Shown here in pieces: positions 1 to 7,321 of a DNA stretch of 37,513 nucleotides (positions are counted from its first letter, which is position 1; each line of letters opens with the position of its first letter). The DNA comes from JBJENW01 sp051880395 (lineage in GTDB: Bacteria; Bacillota; Clostridia; Lachnospirales; Lachnospiraceae). The stretch covers positions 1 through 37,513 of the forward strand of contig JBJENW010000344.1 in the NCBI GenBank assembly GCA_051880395.1, written 5' to 3'. The translations under genes were made by a program, and so were the position numbers. Under the pieces are notes generated by a model. That model had not been told where the DNA came from. It searched no databases and worked only from the letters and a program-made list of their open reading frames with translations.

Positions 1-53
1 GCGATTGCAAGCAGTGTATGTTTTTTTACATGAAAGATCGTTGGTTTCTTCAA
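1..53 (-). CDS. Start of a partial protein, runs off the window edge
   Basis: An open frame begins with TTG at 53 and reads LKKPTIFHVKKHTLLAI to the window edge. The TTG overlaps the TGA stop of the DUF2871 gene by TTGA, the usual four-base coupling in an operon, and an AAGGA-like site lies about nine bases upstream. The start of a hydrophobic stretch suggests a membrane protein, but only about 17 residues are visible. The function is unknown, and the frame could be chance. Confidence 0.45.
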   Translation of the reverse strand, partial: MKKPTIFHVKKHTLLAI

Positions 54-475
54 TTCTTTTCTTCCTTTCCATGACTCTTTTTTAGTGCCGCTATAAGCAG
101 TAAAATCCCCACTCCGGTCAAAATATGTCCGATTCCTGCCATGCCGGAAATGGCCGCATCCGCTCCCTTCGATAACGGCGTCTGCAGTACCTGCATCACC
201 CCGCGTACCGCAAGCATGATCGCAGTCAGACAGACACCCGGATTATATATCCACAGGAACATGCGGAATAATTTCTGTGATTCCAGATCCGTCTGCAAAA
301 CAAACAGTGCCACAACCAAAAACAACAGCATACCGAGCAAAAACAGATGCGTATGTACTTTTCCAAGTGCCGTCACACCCGTATATCCGTTCCACTTCGT
401 AAATTCCCGGTAAAACACACCGCCGATCATGGCAGCGATTGCATAAAACAATGCAAAATTGAAATACTTTTTCAT
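50..475 (-). CDS. DUF2871 family membrane protein
   Basis: A 141-residue protein of four hydrophobic segments, about residues 6-20, 42-62, 73-95 and 112-130, with short polar loops and a Lys/Glu-rich tail. The motif KVHTHLFLLGM in the second segment and the overall pattern resemble the DUF2871 family of small Firmicute membrane proteins, whose function is unknown. The start has GGGGGA a few bases upstream. The ATG follows the stop of the upstream membrane-protein gene by one base, so both belong to one operon. The operon is probably repressed by the neighbouring TetR protein, because a TGAAC/GTTCA palindrome precedes its first gene. The cargo or partner cannot be told from sequence. Confidence 0.7.
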   Translation of the reverse strand: MKKYFNFALFYAIAAMIGGVFYREFTKWNGYTGVTALGKVHTHLFLLGMLLFLVVALFVLQTDLESQKLFRMFLWIYNPGVCLTAIMLAVRGVMQVLQTPLSKGADAAISGMAGIGHILTGVGILLLIAALKKSHGKEEKN

Positions 476-476
476 A

Positions 477-1139
477 TTATTTTTCCCCCTTCATCGCAAA
501 GTAGCCGATCAAAACCGTCCAGACATACGCACAGGTTTTTGGAATCATCAGCATTCCCACTGCCGGCAGCTTATCCGCAAACAGAACGACCGGTATGTAA
601 CACGCGAAACTCAAAACGATCGTCAGCCAGAGCAGACGAAACGGCCGGTCCTTCTTCTCTTTCGCACTCCTGTAAAACAAAACCACGATCAATGCTCCCA
701 GGATCACAAACGGAATATTCCGATAGATTCCCCACGACAGCGGCGCGTCTGCACTGGTCCACGCATTTTGTGGAAACAGACACAGCGCGATGCGAATCAG
801 CGCCAGCCCAAATACCGTATACGTCAGTCCGTTCTTTCCGGTCACCTGATACCGTATCCGCCATACCTCATACAACAGCACATAAAACAGCGTCATCGTC
901 ACCGATGTGACCAGCTTTCCAATTCCAAGAGCAGCGGTGTAATTTTCCAACCCCGTCGTACACAGTGCCACCGCACGCGGGATCAGATGAAACGCATCCC
1001 CGCAGCCCAAAATGACCGCCATACATCCATACACAACATACTGCTTCTCCCCCTTACTCTTTCGAATCATCAAAACGCCAAGCGTGATGACCGTTACCAG
1101 ATACACAACATCAAACAGTGTTTCAAAAACTGCCTGCAT
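477..1139 (-). CDS. Polytopic membrane protein of unknown function
   Basis: A 220-residue protein with about seven hydrophobic segments (roughly 5-23, 35-52, 67-90, 104-120, 136-155, 168-185, 195-213). The loops carry the motifs CGDAFHLIPR and NIPFVILGA. The family is not recognised with certainty; no enzyme motif is visible. The start codon has a strong GGAGG site at about 1147-1151. It is the first gene of an operon with the DUF2871 gene, which follows after one base. A 13-bp palindrome just upstream matches the one in front of the tetR gene, so this operon is the likely target of that repressor. Confidence 0.6.
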   Translation of the reverse strand: MQAVFETLFDVVYLVTVITLGVLMIRKSKGEKQYVVYGCMAVILGCGDAFHLIPRAVALCTTGLENYTAALGIGKLVTSVTMTLFYVLLYEVWRIRYQVTGKNGLTYTVFGLALIRIALCLFPQNAWTSADAPLSWGIYRNIPFVILGALIVVLFYRSAKEKKDRPFRLLWLTIVLSFACYIPVVLFADKLPAVGMLMIPKTCAYVWTVLIGYFAMKGEK

Positions 1140-1157
1140 ACTGTCCCCTCCTTTTTC

Positions 1158-1170
1158 TGAACCATGTTCA
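1158..1170. promoter_or_regulatory. Probable TetR operator before the membrane-protein operon
   Basis: TGAACCATGTTCA is a palindrome with five-base arms TGAAC/GTTCA around a three-base centre. It lies between the -10-like AT-rich stretch and the ribosome binding site of the membrane-protein gene. A nearly identical palindrome, TGAACATTGTTCA, lies before the divergent-looking tetR gene at 1793-1805. Two copies bracketing one tetR gene support an operator. Confidence 0.7.
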
Positions 1171-1184
1171 TTTTTATCTTGATA

Positions 1185-1212
1185 AAAATTCCGTCCGAAA
1201 ACGGAATTTTTT
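1185..1212 (-). terminator. Terminator of the tetR gene
   Basis: AAAATTCCGT at 1185-1194 pairs with ACGGAATTTT at 1201-1210 over a six-base loop. Read on the minus strand the hairpin directly follows the tetR stop codon and ends in a short T run. It separates tetR from the downstream membrane operon. Confidence 0.65.
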
Positions 1213-1774
1213 ACCTGTCATATATTGTTCTTCGGATCACTTCTAAAAGTACATTACAATCTGTCTGCTGTCTCATCAAAAGCAGAAGGATATTGTCAAA
1301 GACAAATGCGATAAAATCTTCTGCTGAAAATTGCTCCGAAAACACCTCGGCTCGAACCTTTGGATCTTTCTTTAAAACCAGTAGCATTTCGGATCTGATA
1401 TGGCAAAAGTACGCTTCCATCGTATTTTGTGCCTTTTTCTCTTTCGAATCAGCGAGACTTACCGCATGCGCCGTAAAAAAATTCGGATACTTTTTTGTTC
1501 CCTCCTGCACACACGCAAACAATTCTTTTATATACTTGAAAAACGACTGCTGCATCTCATCCTTCCAATTCCCATGAAAAATATCCATCCATACGCTCTC
1601 CACTGTGGAAAGTAAAAGCTCCTCTTTATTCTCATAATAATTGTACAATGTTCCCAGCGCAATCCCGCATGATTGTGCCACCGAACGCATATTCACTGCC
1701 GCTAATCCCTTCTCTGCCACAATCTCTCTGCACTCGGCTAAGATGGCTTCTTTCGATGTTTTTCCTGCATTCAT
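1211..1774 (-). CDS. TetR family transcriptional regulator
   Basis: A 187-residue regulator. The N-terminal helix-turn-helix is plain: KEAILAECREIVAEKGLAAV, then NMRSVAQSCGIALGTLYNYY, the recognition region typical of TetR. The C-terminal ligand domain is not assignable. I chose the ATG at 1774 because GGAGGGAA lies just upstream at 1781-1788. A longer frame exists to 1834 but would run through the operator and -10 box. A palindrome at 1793-1805 abuts the tetR -10, so the gene is probably autoregulated, and the same motif sits before the membrane-protein operon. The inducer is unknown. Confidence 0.88.
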   Translation of the reverse strand: MNAGKTSKEAILAECREIVAEKGLAAVNMRSVAQSCGIALGTLYNYYENKEELLLSTVESVWMDIFHGNWKDEMQQSFFKYIKELFACVQEGTKKYPNFFTAHAVSLADSKEKKAQNTMEAYFCHIRSEMLLVLKKDPKVRAEVFSEQFSAEDFIAFVFDNILLLLMRQQTDCNVLLEVIRRTIYDR

Positions 1775-1792
1775 ACTACGTTCCCTCCAACC

Positions 1793-1810
1793 TGAACATT
1801 GTTCATTATA
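1793..1810 (-). promoter_or_regulatory. tetR promoter with overlapping operator
   Basis: On the minus strand TATAAT (complement of 1805-1810), preceded by TGC as an extended -10, is followed directly by the perfect palindrome TGAACA-T-TGTTCA (1793-1805). The operator covers the transcription start region. The same 13-bp pattern occurs at 1158-1170, and a closely related promoter lies at 24915-24932. Confidence 0.75.
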
Positions 1811-1818
1811 GCATATTT

Positions 1819-2403
1819 TTACGGAATATTCCACTCTGTTTTTTCATTTCTCACATCATCCATTGTTTCTTCATTCGGAATATGCAACTTCATTCTCAAT
1901 TGATCAAGCAACTCTCGTTCCTGCTGACTGTAATAATCTTCATATCCTGCAATTGAAAAGAAAGCAGGTCTTTCCAATAGAAAACTCACAACAGATTCGA
2001 AATCGTGTGCATGATTGTAATACTGTTCTTTCCATGAAGGCTCACTGTGAAAAGGATAAAAAAGACCGCCCTTAACAAATTCACTGGCAATGTAAATGGC
2101 ATCACCTTCTTCGCTGCCCCATTCCGTCACAACTTTCCACGTTCTACTAACAGAGTCATAATGCGGAACTTTTTCATCTTCCTGTACTTCGGCCAAATCT
2201 TCTGGTTCATAATATAACGGATCTGGAATGACTTTTCCCATTTTTTTTGCATTTTTAATCCATTCTTCAATAGCAATATCAAGATTATTCATAGCCTCAA
2301 CCACTGTTTTTCCTTTCGCTTTGCATTCTGGCAATTCGACTACCGTTGCAATAAAAGCGTCATCTTCAACAGACCACATAACATCTCGACAATATTTATA
2401 CAT
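1819..2403 (-). CDS. HicB-like protein (type II antitoxin fold), orphan
   Basis: A 194-residue protein. Residues 1-60 match the HicB partial RNase H-like fold: a first strand YKYCRDVMWSVEDDAFIATV, then VELPECKAKGKTVVEAMNNL and an EEWI helix. The rest (about 70-194) is a longer tail of unknown function containing WKVVTEWGSEEGDAIYIASE. No HicA-type dsRNA-binding toxin gene is next to it: the downstream neighbour is tetR and the upstream one is decayed Rpn sequence. No DNA-binding domain typical of HicB C-termini is obvious. It may be a solitary HicB protein rather than a working antitoxin. Confidence 0.7.
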   Translation of the reverse strand: MYKYCRDVMWSVEDDAFIATVVELPECKAKGKTVVEAMNNLDIAIEEWIKNAKKMGKVIPDPLYYEPEDLAEVQEDEKVPHYDSVSRTWKVVTEWGSEEGDAIYIASEFVKGGLFYPFHSEPSWKEQYYNHAHDFESVVSFLLERPAFFSIAGYEDYYSQQERELLDQLRMKLHIPNEETMDDVRNEKTEWNIP

Positions 2404-2431
2404 TTCTTACACTTTTTCCTTCCTCAAATAT

Positions 2432-2530
2432 TTACTCTATAATATCTAATCCAAGACCTTCCGCTATTTCTTCATTTGAAAGTTTTCCGATTTATAGCAA
2501 ACGTAGTACACTTTCTTTTCCTTCATTATA
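2432..2530 (-). pseudogene. Remnant of an Rpn-family nuclease C-terminus
   Basis: Minus-strand translation gives EGKESVLRLL, a stop, then IGKLSNEEIAEGLGLDIIE and a stop. The second block is the repeat-like C-terminal tail usual in Rpn/PD-(D/E)XK transposase-related proteins and resembles the tail of the neighbouring pseudogene (SKEKIAECVGLDIEVI). Only the end of the gene survives. It is separate from the larger pseudogene at 2608-3209. Confidence 0.5.
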
Positions 2531-2607
2531 TTATTCTTTTCCGATGAGAGGTTCAAGTCTCAAAATCCCCTCACAGAACCGTGCCATAGTTAAAGCATAG
2601 GGTTCTT

Positions 2608-3209
2608 CTAGTCATTCACTGTCTTTTGTTCTTCAGCCAATTTGTTGATCACTTCAATATCCAGACCAACGCATTCAGCTATTTTTTCTTTTGATAATTC
2701 ACTTTTTGTCAAAAACTGTAATGCAATCTCTTTTTTTTTCGTCATCAATTAAATCTTCCACAATTTTGCACATGGCTTGCACCCCTTTCTCGTCTTCCTT
2801 GAAAAATCTGGTTTTTTTAGCCAACAACTCATAATACATATCTGATGGATCTGTACATGAAAAATCATGCATGAGTTGTCCGATTTCAGAATCATCTCTG
2901 AATGCACCATTTACATATACGATATGTGCTTCATCACCAAATGGTTGTCCAGTTTCTTTTATTGTCCGCTCAATATGATATATCGGTTTATTGCCGCCGA
3001 GCACATCATTTTCTGTAATGAAAATCACATACGTTTCCGGCAGTTCGTCGAAGTCTTTTCCAGCAGGTAATGAGTTTGCATCAATAATGCTGCTGTTGAA
3101 TCTCGCCCGTTTTGCCCCGGCTCCTTTATCCGCCCGCTGAATCTCAATATTGTATTTCTTTTGTTCACTGTCAATTGCATGGATGTCAAGTCTTACAAAA
3201 TATCTTATT
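2608..3209 (-). pseudogene. Rpn family PD-(D/E)XK nuclease, truncated and frameshifted
   Basis: From about 3209 the minus frame reads VRLDIHAIDSEQKKYNIEIQ, the nuclease core with its Asp and E-x-Q pattern, followed by ARFNSSIIDANSLPAGKDF and ETYVIFITENDVLGG. The first 55 or so residues, present in the neighbour at 3233-4012, are missing. A run of nine T at 2731-2739 (A on the coding strand) shifts the frame: one base fewer restores EIALQFLTKSELSKEKIAEC to a stop at 2608-2610. The gene is broken at both places. The homopolymer shift alone could be a sequencing error, but the lost N-terminus is real. Confidence 0.75.
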
Positions 3210-3232
3210 GTATTATTTCAAATCCTTATACT

Positions 3233-4012
3233 CTATGATTCTATTTTTTTACTTAAATCCAAAATAAATTCACGAGTAAGCGAAGGAATTGAATTCACGA
3301 TAATATCAATCGATGCACCATTCTTTAATAGTTCTGTCGCTATCTCTATATCTCTTTGCTGCACTTTTTTTGTTGCATATTCTTCAACAATCTGACACAT
3401 ATCAGACACCCCTTTCTGCGATTCTTTAAAATATTTTACACGATTACATAGTTTTTGAAATTTTGTATGTTCTCCAATACTTTGTTTAAAGTATTGCATA
3501 AGCTCCGCAATATCAGTATGGTCATCTATCGCTGTGTTTACATAGATTTCGTGAACACCGTTCTCAACAACTGTTCCGGTTTCCTCAATGACGCGATTAA
3601 TATGATAAATCGTCTTTTTCTCATTAAATGTATCAAATTTTGAAATAAATATCATATATACATCTGGAAGTTCCTTATAATCAATACCTTTTTCAATAAA
3701 AATCGTATCTATATTAGAACGATTAAACCGTACACGTTTCTGGTGGTCATCGTCATCTTCTTTTTGCACTTCGCAGTTTATAATCGAATGATCTTCATCT
3801 TCACAAATCAAATCCAATATAACAGAATGGGCACCGGTATTTCGAAGAAATCGTTGTACCTGGCTGTCAATAACTTTTAATTTTGGCTTTCCAAGAATAA
3901 TCTGCAGGATTTCCTCTATAACTTCATTGTCTTCCGCCATCTTCTGAAAGAACACATCATCTATGACATTAAACTTTGAAACGAATGCCTTTTGTTCTTC
4001 AAATGTTTTCAT
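3233..4012 (-). CDS. Rpn family recombination-promoting nuclease / putative transposase
   Basis: A 259-residue protein of the Rpn (PD-(D/E)XK, PDDEXK_2) family, DNA endonucleases related to transposase_31 that promote RecA-independent recombination. The active-site pattern is visible: Asp67 in SVILDLICEDE and Glu81-Val-Gln83 in IINCEVQKED, followed by the conserved RVRFNRSNIDT. The N-terminal helix region (KFNVIDDVFFQKMAED) is also usual. The end is shorter than in many members, with SIPSLTREFILDLSKKIES as last helices. An AGAAAGG site precedes the ATG. It sits head-to-tail with a broken relative, suggesting local amplification. Confidence 0.85.
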   Translation of the reverse strand: MKTFEEQKAFVSKFNVIDDVFFQKMAEDNEVIEEILQIILGKPKLKVIDSQVQRFLRNTGAHSVILDLICEDEDHSIINCEVQKEDDDDHQKRVRFNRSNIDTIFIEKGIDYKELPDVYMIFISKFDTFNEKKTIYHINRVIEETGTVVENGVHEIYVNTAIDDHTDIAELMQYFKQSIGEHTKFQKLCNRVKYFKESQKGVSDMCQIVEEYATKKVQQRDIEIATELLKNGASIDIIVNSIPSLTREFILDLSKKIES

Positions 4013-4049
4013 CGTATAAACCTTTCTACAATTACACTATTCTAATTTT

Positions 4050-4077
4050 AGTATATCATGAAATGAACAATTTTCAA
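4050..4077 (-). promoter_or_regulatory. Promoter of the Rpn gene
   Basis: On the minus strand TTGAAA (complement of 4072-4077) and TATACT (complement of 4050-4055) are 16 bases apart, placed about 40 bases before the start codon. Confidence 0.5.
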
Positions 4078-4178
4078 GAAATTTACATAGATCATTATAA
4101 TTACGCTTCTGTGCTGCTATTTTGCACTTCGAAATGTTAAAATAACTATATGTAAAATAGTTTTATTAAAAAGTATCA

Positions 4179-4190
4179 ATATGTATTGCA
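4179..4190 (+). repeat. 12-bp direct repeat, left copy, flanking recombinase gene
   Basis: ATATGTATTGCA occurs here and again at 4947-4958, on either side of the serine recombinase gene. Including adjacent bases, 13 of 14 positions match (CAATATGTATTGCA against CCATATGTATTGCA). It could be a recombination site, a duplicated promoter element (the second copy contains the -35 of the antitoxin promoter) or chance in AT-rich DNA. Confidence 0.4.
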
Positions 4191-4266
4191 AAATAGTTAG
4201 TTTGACAGTGTAATATAAGTGTCAATAAAACTAAAGTTTAAATGATACTTAGGAAGGGGAGAAGTC

Positions 4267-4938
4267 ATGGGAAACTATTATGGATATATGCGGATCAGCA
4301 CCAAAGAGGAACGTGGAAAGCAGAAATTCACCCGGCAGGAGGCAGCACTGAAAAGATATGCTCAAAATAATCAGATCGAATATACACTGGTTTTCAAAGA
4401 GGATGTCAGTGGAAAGAACTTTGATGACCGGAAACAGTGGAAAAAACTGGAGAGCATTGTCAAATCCGGCGACACGATCATATTCAAGGATATCTACCGG
4501 TTCACTCGTGAGACGGAAAATGGGTACAGCAAATACATGGAGCTGTTGAACAAAGGGATTGAGATGATTTTTATTGACAATCCGACCGTCAGCACTCCGT
4601 ATATCAAGCAGCTGCTGGACGTGGCAAAAGCACAGAACATCGTTGCCCGGACCAGTCTGGAGGGTACGATCAAGCTCCTGCTTATCGTGGAACTCGACCG
4701 GGCAGAGCAGGAACGACTTACAACGATCAAGCGGATCAAGGATGGGATCAAAGCCAGTGACAAGAAAAGCGGGCGGCCTGCAGGGAAACTGGATAAAATG
4801 ACTGACGAGCTGCGGGAGGATATTGTGAAATATCTGTCAGACAGGAGTGTCAAACAGATTGATCTGATGAGAAAGCATGGGATCAGTCGGAATACGCTGA
4901 AAAAATACATTGAGATAGTTCGGAAAAAATTACTCTAA
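4267..4938 (+). CDS. Small serine recombinase (resolvase/invertase family)
   Basis: A 223-residue serine recombinase. The N-terminus GYMRISTKEER carries the nucleophile Ser11 and Arg9 of the resolvase catalytic core. Further core motifs follow: KEDVSGKNFDDRKQWKKL, the GDTIIFKDIYRFTRE segment with its arginines, then the long E helix and SDKKSGRPAGK linker. Residues about 180-220 form a C-terminal helix-turn-helix (RKHGISRNTLKKYIEI). Size fits resolvases and invertases, not large phage integrases. AAGGGGAG precedes the ATG at 4267. A 12-bp direct repeat on both sides is a candidate site for it. No transposase gene accompanies it; the next genes are a toxin-antitoxin pair. Confidence 0.88.
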   Translation: MGNYYGYMRISTKEERGKQKFTRQEAALKRYAQNNQIEYTLVFKEDVSGKNFDDRKQWKKLESIVKSGDTIIFKDIYRFTRETENGYSKYMELLNKGIEMIFIDNPTVSTPYIKQLLDVAKAQNIVARTSLEGTIKLLLIVELDRAEQERLTTIKRIKDGIKASDKKSGRPAGKLDKMTDELREDIVKYLSDRSVKQIDLMRKHGISRNTLKKYIEIVRKKLL

Positions 4939-4946
4939 AAGCAACC

Positions 4947-4983
4947 ATATGTATTGCATAAAGCTATACACCGTGGTACACTA
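4947..4983 (+). promoter_or_regulatory. Promoter of the RelB/RelE operon, with right 12-bp repeat
   Basis: TTGCAT at 4955-4960 and TACACT at 4978-4983 are separated by 17 bases and lie 24 bases before the antitoxin start. The -35 box lies in the right copy of ATATGTATTGCA (4947-4958). An AGGAGGTG site precedes the ATG. Confidence 0.65.
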
Positions 4984-5006
4984 TAAAAAATAGGAGGTGT
5001 TTCACT

Positions 5007-5306
5007 ATGGCAGCAAAAACAGCAAACGTAACAGCGCGAATCCAGCCGGAAATTAAAGAGCAGGCAGAGGCGATATTAGAACGACTTGGAATTCCTGTAT
5101 CTGTATTCATCGATATGACATACAGACAGGTGATCATGAGAGATGGTGTTCCGTTTTCATTGGAAATTCCGAACTCTCTTCCTACAAGAGATTCTTTATC
5201 AAAAGCAAAATTTGACATGATGATGCAAACAGGTCTGGAACAAGCAAAAAATGATGATTCCATATCCGTCGCAGATACCTTTCAGCAGTTAAAATCGGAG
5301 ATATAA
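5007..5306 (+). CDS. RelB/DinJ family antitoxin
   Basis: A 99-residue antitoxin. Residues 5-50 show the ribbon-helix-helix of RelB/DinJ: TANVTARIQPEIKEQAEAIL then ERLGIPVSVFIDMTYRQVI, followed by the characteristic DGVPFSLEIPN. The C-terminal half is the flexible toxin-binding tail. It likely represses its own promoter and neutralises the toxin encoded three bases downstream. AGGAGGTG at 4992-4999 sets the start. Confidence 0.9.
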   Translation: MAAKTANVTARIQPEIKEQAEAILERLGIPVSVFIDMTYRQVIMRDGVPFSLEIPNSLPTRDSLSKAKFDMMMQTGLEQAKNDDSISVADTFQQLKSEI

Positions 5307-5309
5307 TGT

Positions 5310-5645
5310 ATGGGGAATCATTATGAAGTAAAAGTTACCCGGCAGGCGATGGAACAAATGAGAGAGATTGTACACTATATATCGAAAGAGCTTTTGGCTC
5401 CGGAGGCGGCAGAAAACCTTATGAATAAAATGGAAACCTCTATTCTATCGCTTTCCGATTTTCCAAAGAAACATGCATTGATCGATGAGGAACCTTGGAG
5501 AAGCGAGGGAATAAGAAAAATTATTGTAAAAAACTTTCTGATTTATTTCTGGGTAAATGATGAAACATGTCAGGTTCAGATTACGGCAGTTGTCTACAAT
5601 AAAAGAGATCAGCTGAAACAGCTTATGAATATGGACATGTCATGA
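5310..5645 (+). CDS. RelE/ParE family toxin
   Basis: A 111-residue toxin of the RelE/ParE superfamily. Seen are the first strand YEVKVTRQAMEQMREIVHYI, the helix LAPEAAENLMNKME, the FPKKHALIDEEPWRSEGIRK segment with basic residues, and the strand pair NFLIYFWVND / VQITAVVYNKRD. RelE members cut mRNA on ribosomes while ParE members act on gyrase; sequence alone does not separate them here. The gene follows the antitoxin after three bases, with GGAG in the antitoxin's last codons as its ribosome site. A long terminator hairpin follows. Confidence 0.87.
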   Translation: MGNHYEVKVTRQAMEQMREIVHYISKELLAPEAAENLMNKMETSILSLSDFPKKHALIDEEPWRSEGIRKIIVKNFLIYFWVNDETCQVQITAVVYNKRDQLKQLMNMDMS

Positions 5646-5676
5646 TACGGTGGAATTAAAATCTAAATTTTAATTT

Positions 5677-5731
5677 CAGGCAGAAGAAAATGCAACAGTT
5701 TCTAAATAACTGTTGCATTTTCTCTTGCCTG
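5677..5731. terminator. Long terminator hairpin after the toxin-antitoxin pair
   Basis: A 24-base arm at 5677-5700 (CAGGCAGAAGAAAATGCAAC...) pairs with 5708-5731 with two mismatches over a seven-base loop. It ends both the toxin operon and possibly the converging XRE gene. Its core AAAATGCAAC recurs in the hairpin at 11341-11365. Confidence 0.6.
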
Positions 5732-5780
5732 GCCATTTCAAATTATGAATTTTTCTGTGTTGTTTCCTTCTGAATGCCAT

Positions 5781-6587
5781 TTAAATATGCCTGTCTACAA
5801 TTTCATCGATCATGTCCTGAAGCTGATCCAAAAGCCGCTTTTTTACCATCGTGATGTGCGGTTCACACATGAAATAGTCATAAGCGTGAAGCACAATCGT
5901 GGATAAAATACACTGATATTTTTCCTTGTTCTCTAAATCATCAAAATCCGGATAAGAAGCATATAAATTGTTTTTTGCATCGGTCAGCAAGCACTTTTCT
6001 AGAAATTCTTCCGGATTTGTGTAACCTCTGAATATACCGTGTTTCAACAGGAAAGATGTGAAACCTTCTTCTGAATACTCAAATGGAAATGTACTTGTAT
6101 AATAGGCATCAAAGAACGTTTTGAGTTTCGTGAGAAATCGGCTTGTAAAAGCTGTGGTGACTACACCGCTTAATTTTTGGTATACCTGCAGCCATTTGAT
6201 TTCTTCTTCCATTAAAGCACCGGAGTCTGTGGAAAGAATAGCATCTGCAAAGGCAGCGGCAGTAGAATGATGCATCATACTTTTTACGGAAGTTTCGGAA
6301 ATATTCAATTCTTCGCTAAAGGTATGAGCTGTTATATTTTCCTCCTGAGAATAACCGAGAAGGTAATTCGGATCCGTATCTAACACGTCGCATAATTCCA
6401 CAAATGTATATAAATCCGGGATTTTTGTTCCTTTTGTATTTTCATAATGAGACAAGGTTGATCTGTTCGATATACAGAGCTGGTCACACAGTTCTTCCTG
6501 ACTATAGCCTTTCTTTTTTCTGGCAGTTTTCAATTTCTGTTTCAATTGTATGATGTTTGTATTCTCACTTAAACTGTGCTTTTTCAT
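5781..6587 (-). CDS. XRE family helix-turn-helix regulator
   Basis: A 268-residue protein with an N-terminal XRE/Cro helix-turn-helix at about 13-70: LKQKLKTARKKKGYSQEELC, then CISNRSTLSHYEN and DVLDTDPNYLLGYS. The remaining 190 residues are mostly helical without a recognised enzyme domain (segments TAFTSRFLTKLKTFFDAYYT and TIVLHAYDYF). GGGAG precedes the ATG. It converges on the toxin-antitoxin pair and is divergent from the gene at 6753. The two divergent promoters are only about 45 bases apart, so it may control that neighbour as well as itself. The target is unknown. Confidence 0.82.
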   Translation of the reverse strand: MKKHSLSENTNIIQLKQKLKTARKKKGYSQEELCDQLCISNRSTLSHYENTKGTKIPDLYTFVELCDVLDTDPNYLLGYSQEENITAHTFSEELNISETSVKSMMHHSTAAAFADAILSTDSGALMEEEIKWLQVYQKLSGVVTTAFTSRFLTKLKTFFDAYYTSTFPFEYSEEGFTSFLLKHGIFRGYTNPEEFLEKCLLTDAKNNLYASYPDFDDLENKEKYQCILSTIVLHAYDYFMCEPHITMVKKRLLDQLQDMIDEIVDRHI

Positions 6588-6619
6588 ATTTTTGCTTCTC
6601 CCATTTCCATTTTTTATTT

Positions 6620-6648
6620 ATCATAACGCAAATGTGTTTCATAGGCAA
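6620..6648 (-). promoter_or_regulatory. Promoter of the XRE gene
   Basis: Minus-strand TTGCCT (complement of 6643-6648) and TATGAT (complement of 6620-6625) are exactly 17 bases apart. Confidence 0.6.
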
Positions 6649-6693
6649 CAAAATTTAATGTTATAGGTCAATATAAATGTTACGAAAATGTAG

Positions 6694-6722
6694 TTGTACG
6701 GAAACAAATGGTCGGTTATAAT
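6694..6722 (+). promoter_or_regulatory. Promoter of the gene at 6753
   Basis: TTGTAC at 6694-6699 and TATAAT at 6717-6722 are 17 bases apart and lie 30 bases before the ATG. Confidence 0.7.
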
Positions 6723-6752
6723 AAAGAAAATCAATGAAATGGAGGATTGCAT

Positions 6753-7313
6753 ATGATATCAAAACAAGAAGCCAAAAAGAAGATTTTGGATTATTTTAAA
6801 AAAGAAAATATTCCGTATCGATACTTAAACGAGAAAAAAGGACTCGTTTCCATTGATGATTCCGATACCGTGTATCTGTGTGTGGAGATTCCAGATGTGA
6901 TAGGTGGCTGTATTGAGACAACTCTCCGATTTTGGGAGGAACATCTGTATTGTCAGTCCTATTACTGTCAACCGGTCGTGCAAAGTGAAGAAGAAAAGAT
7001 GAGAGCCGCAAAAATGATCAACTATCTGAACTTTCATCTGAATTATGACTGTGATTCTCTTTATAAACACATATTCGCTCTTGATGAGGATAAAGGCGAC
7101 ATCATGAATGGCTGCTTAATCCGGTACGAACTGTTAGAGGAGCATTTTGAGGAAACCATGAATCATATTCTGAATTTTTCGGTTCAACAGCTTGTAGATG
7201 TGTGCATTCCATTGATTGGATATATCGCCGGAGAACTGAATTATTCTGTTGCAACAAAGGTAGGAATTGATCACGAAATCATGGGAAAACCAATTCCGGT
7301 ACCGGAAGATTAG
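6753..7313 (+). CDS. Hypothetical protein, possibly YbjN-like
   Basis: A 186-residue soluble protein. The N-terminal pattern (helix SKQEAKKKILDYFKKENIPY, strands RYLNEKKGLVSID and TVYLCVEIPD, helix EEEKMRAAKMINYLN) resembles the YbjN/type III chaperone-like fold often found in small bacterial proteins, but I cannot confirm this. The ATG at 6753 is preferred over TTG at 6747 because GGAGG at 6741-6745 is seven bases from the ATG and too close to the TTG. The next gene follows after eight bases, so the two form an operon. The function is unknown. Confidence 0.7.
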   Translation: MISKQEAKKKILDYFKKENIPYRYLNEKKGLVSIDDSDTVYLCVEIPDVIGGCIETTLRFWEEHLYCQSYYCQPVVQSEEEKMRAAKMINYLNFHLNYDCDSLYKHIFALDEDKGDIMNGCLIRYELLEEHFEETMNHILNFSVQQLVDVCIPLIGYIAGELNYSVATKVGIDHEIMGKPIPVPED

Positions 7314-7321
7314 GAGAAAAT

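Noticed and set aside
347..1160. Plus-strand open frames over the membrane-protein genes
   Set aside because: They oppose two coherent membrane proteins with good ribosome sites and have low-complexity, Arg/Ser/His-rich products without motif.
2540..2620. Group II intron remnant (minus strand GGCACGGTTCTGTGAGGGG)
   Set aside because: The phrase resembles a conserved bit of group II introns, but no reverse transcriptase, domain V or other intron part is nearby.
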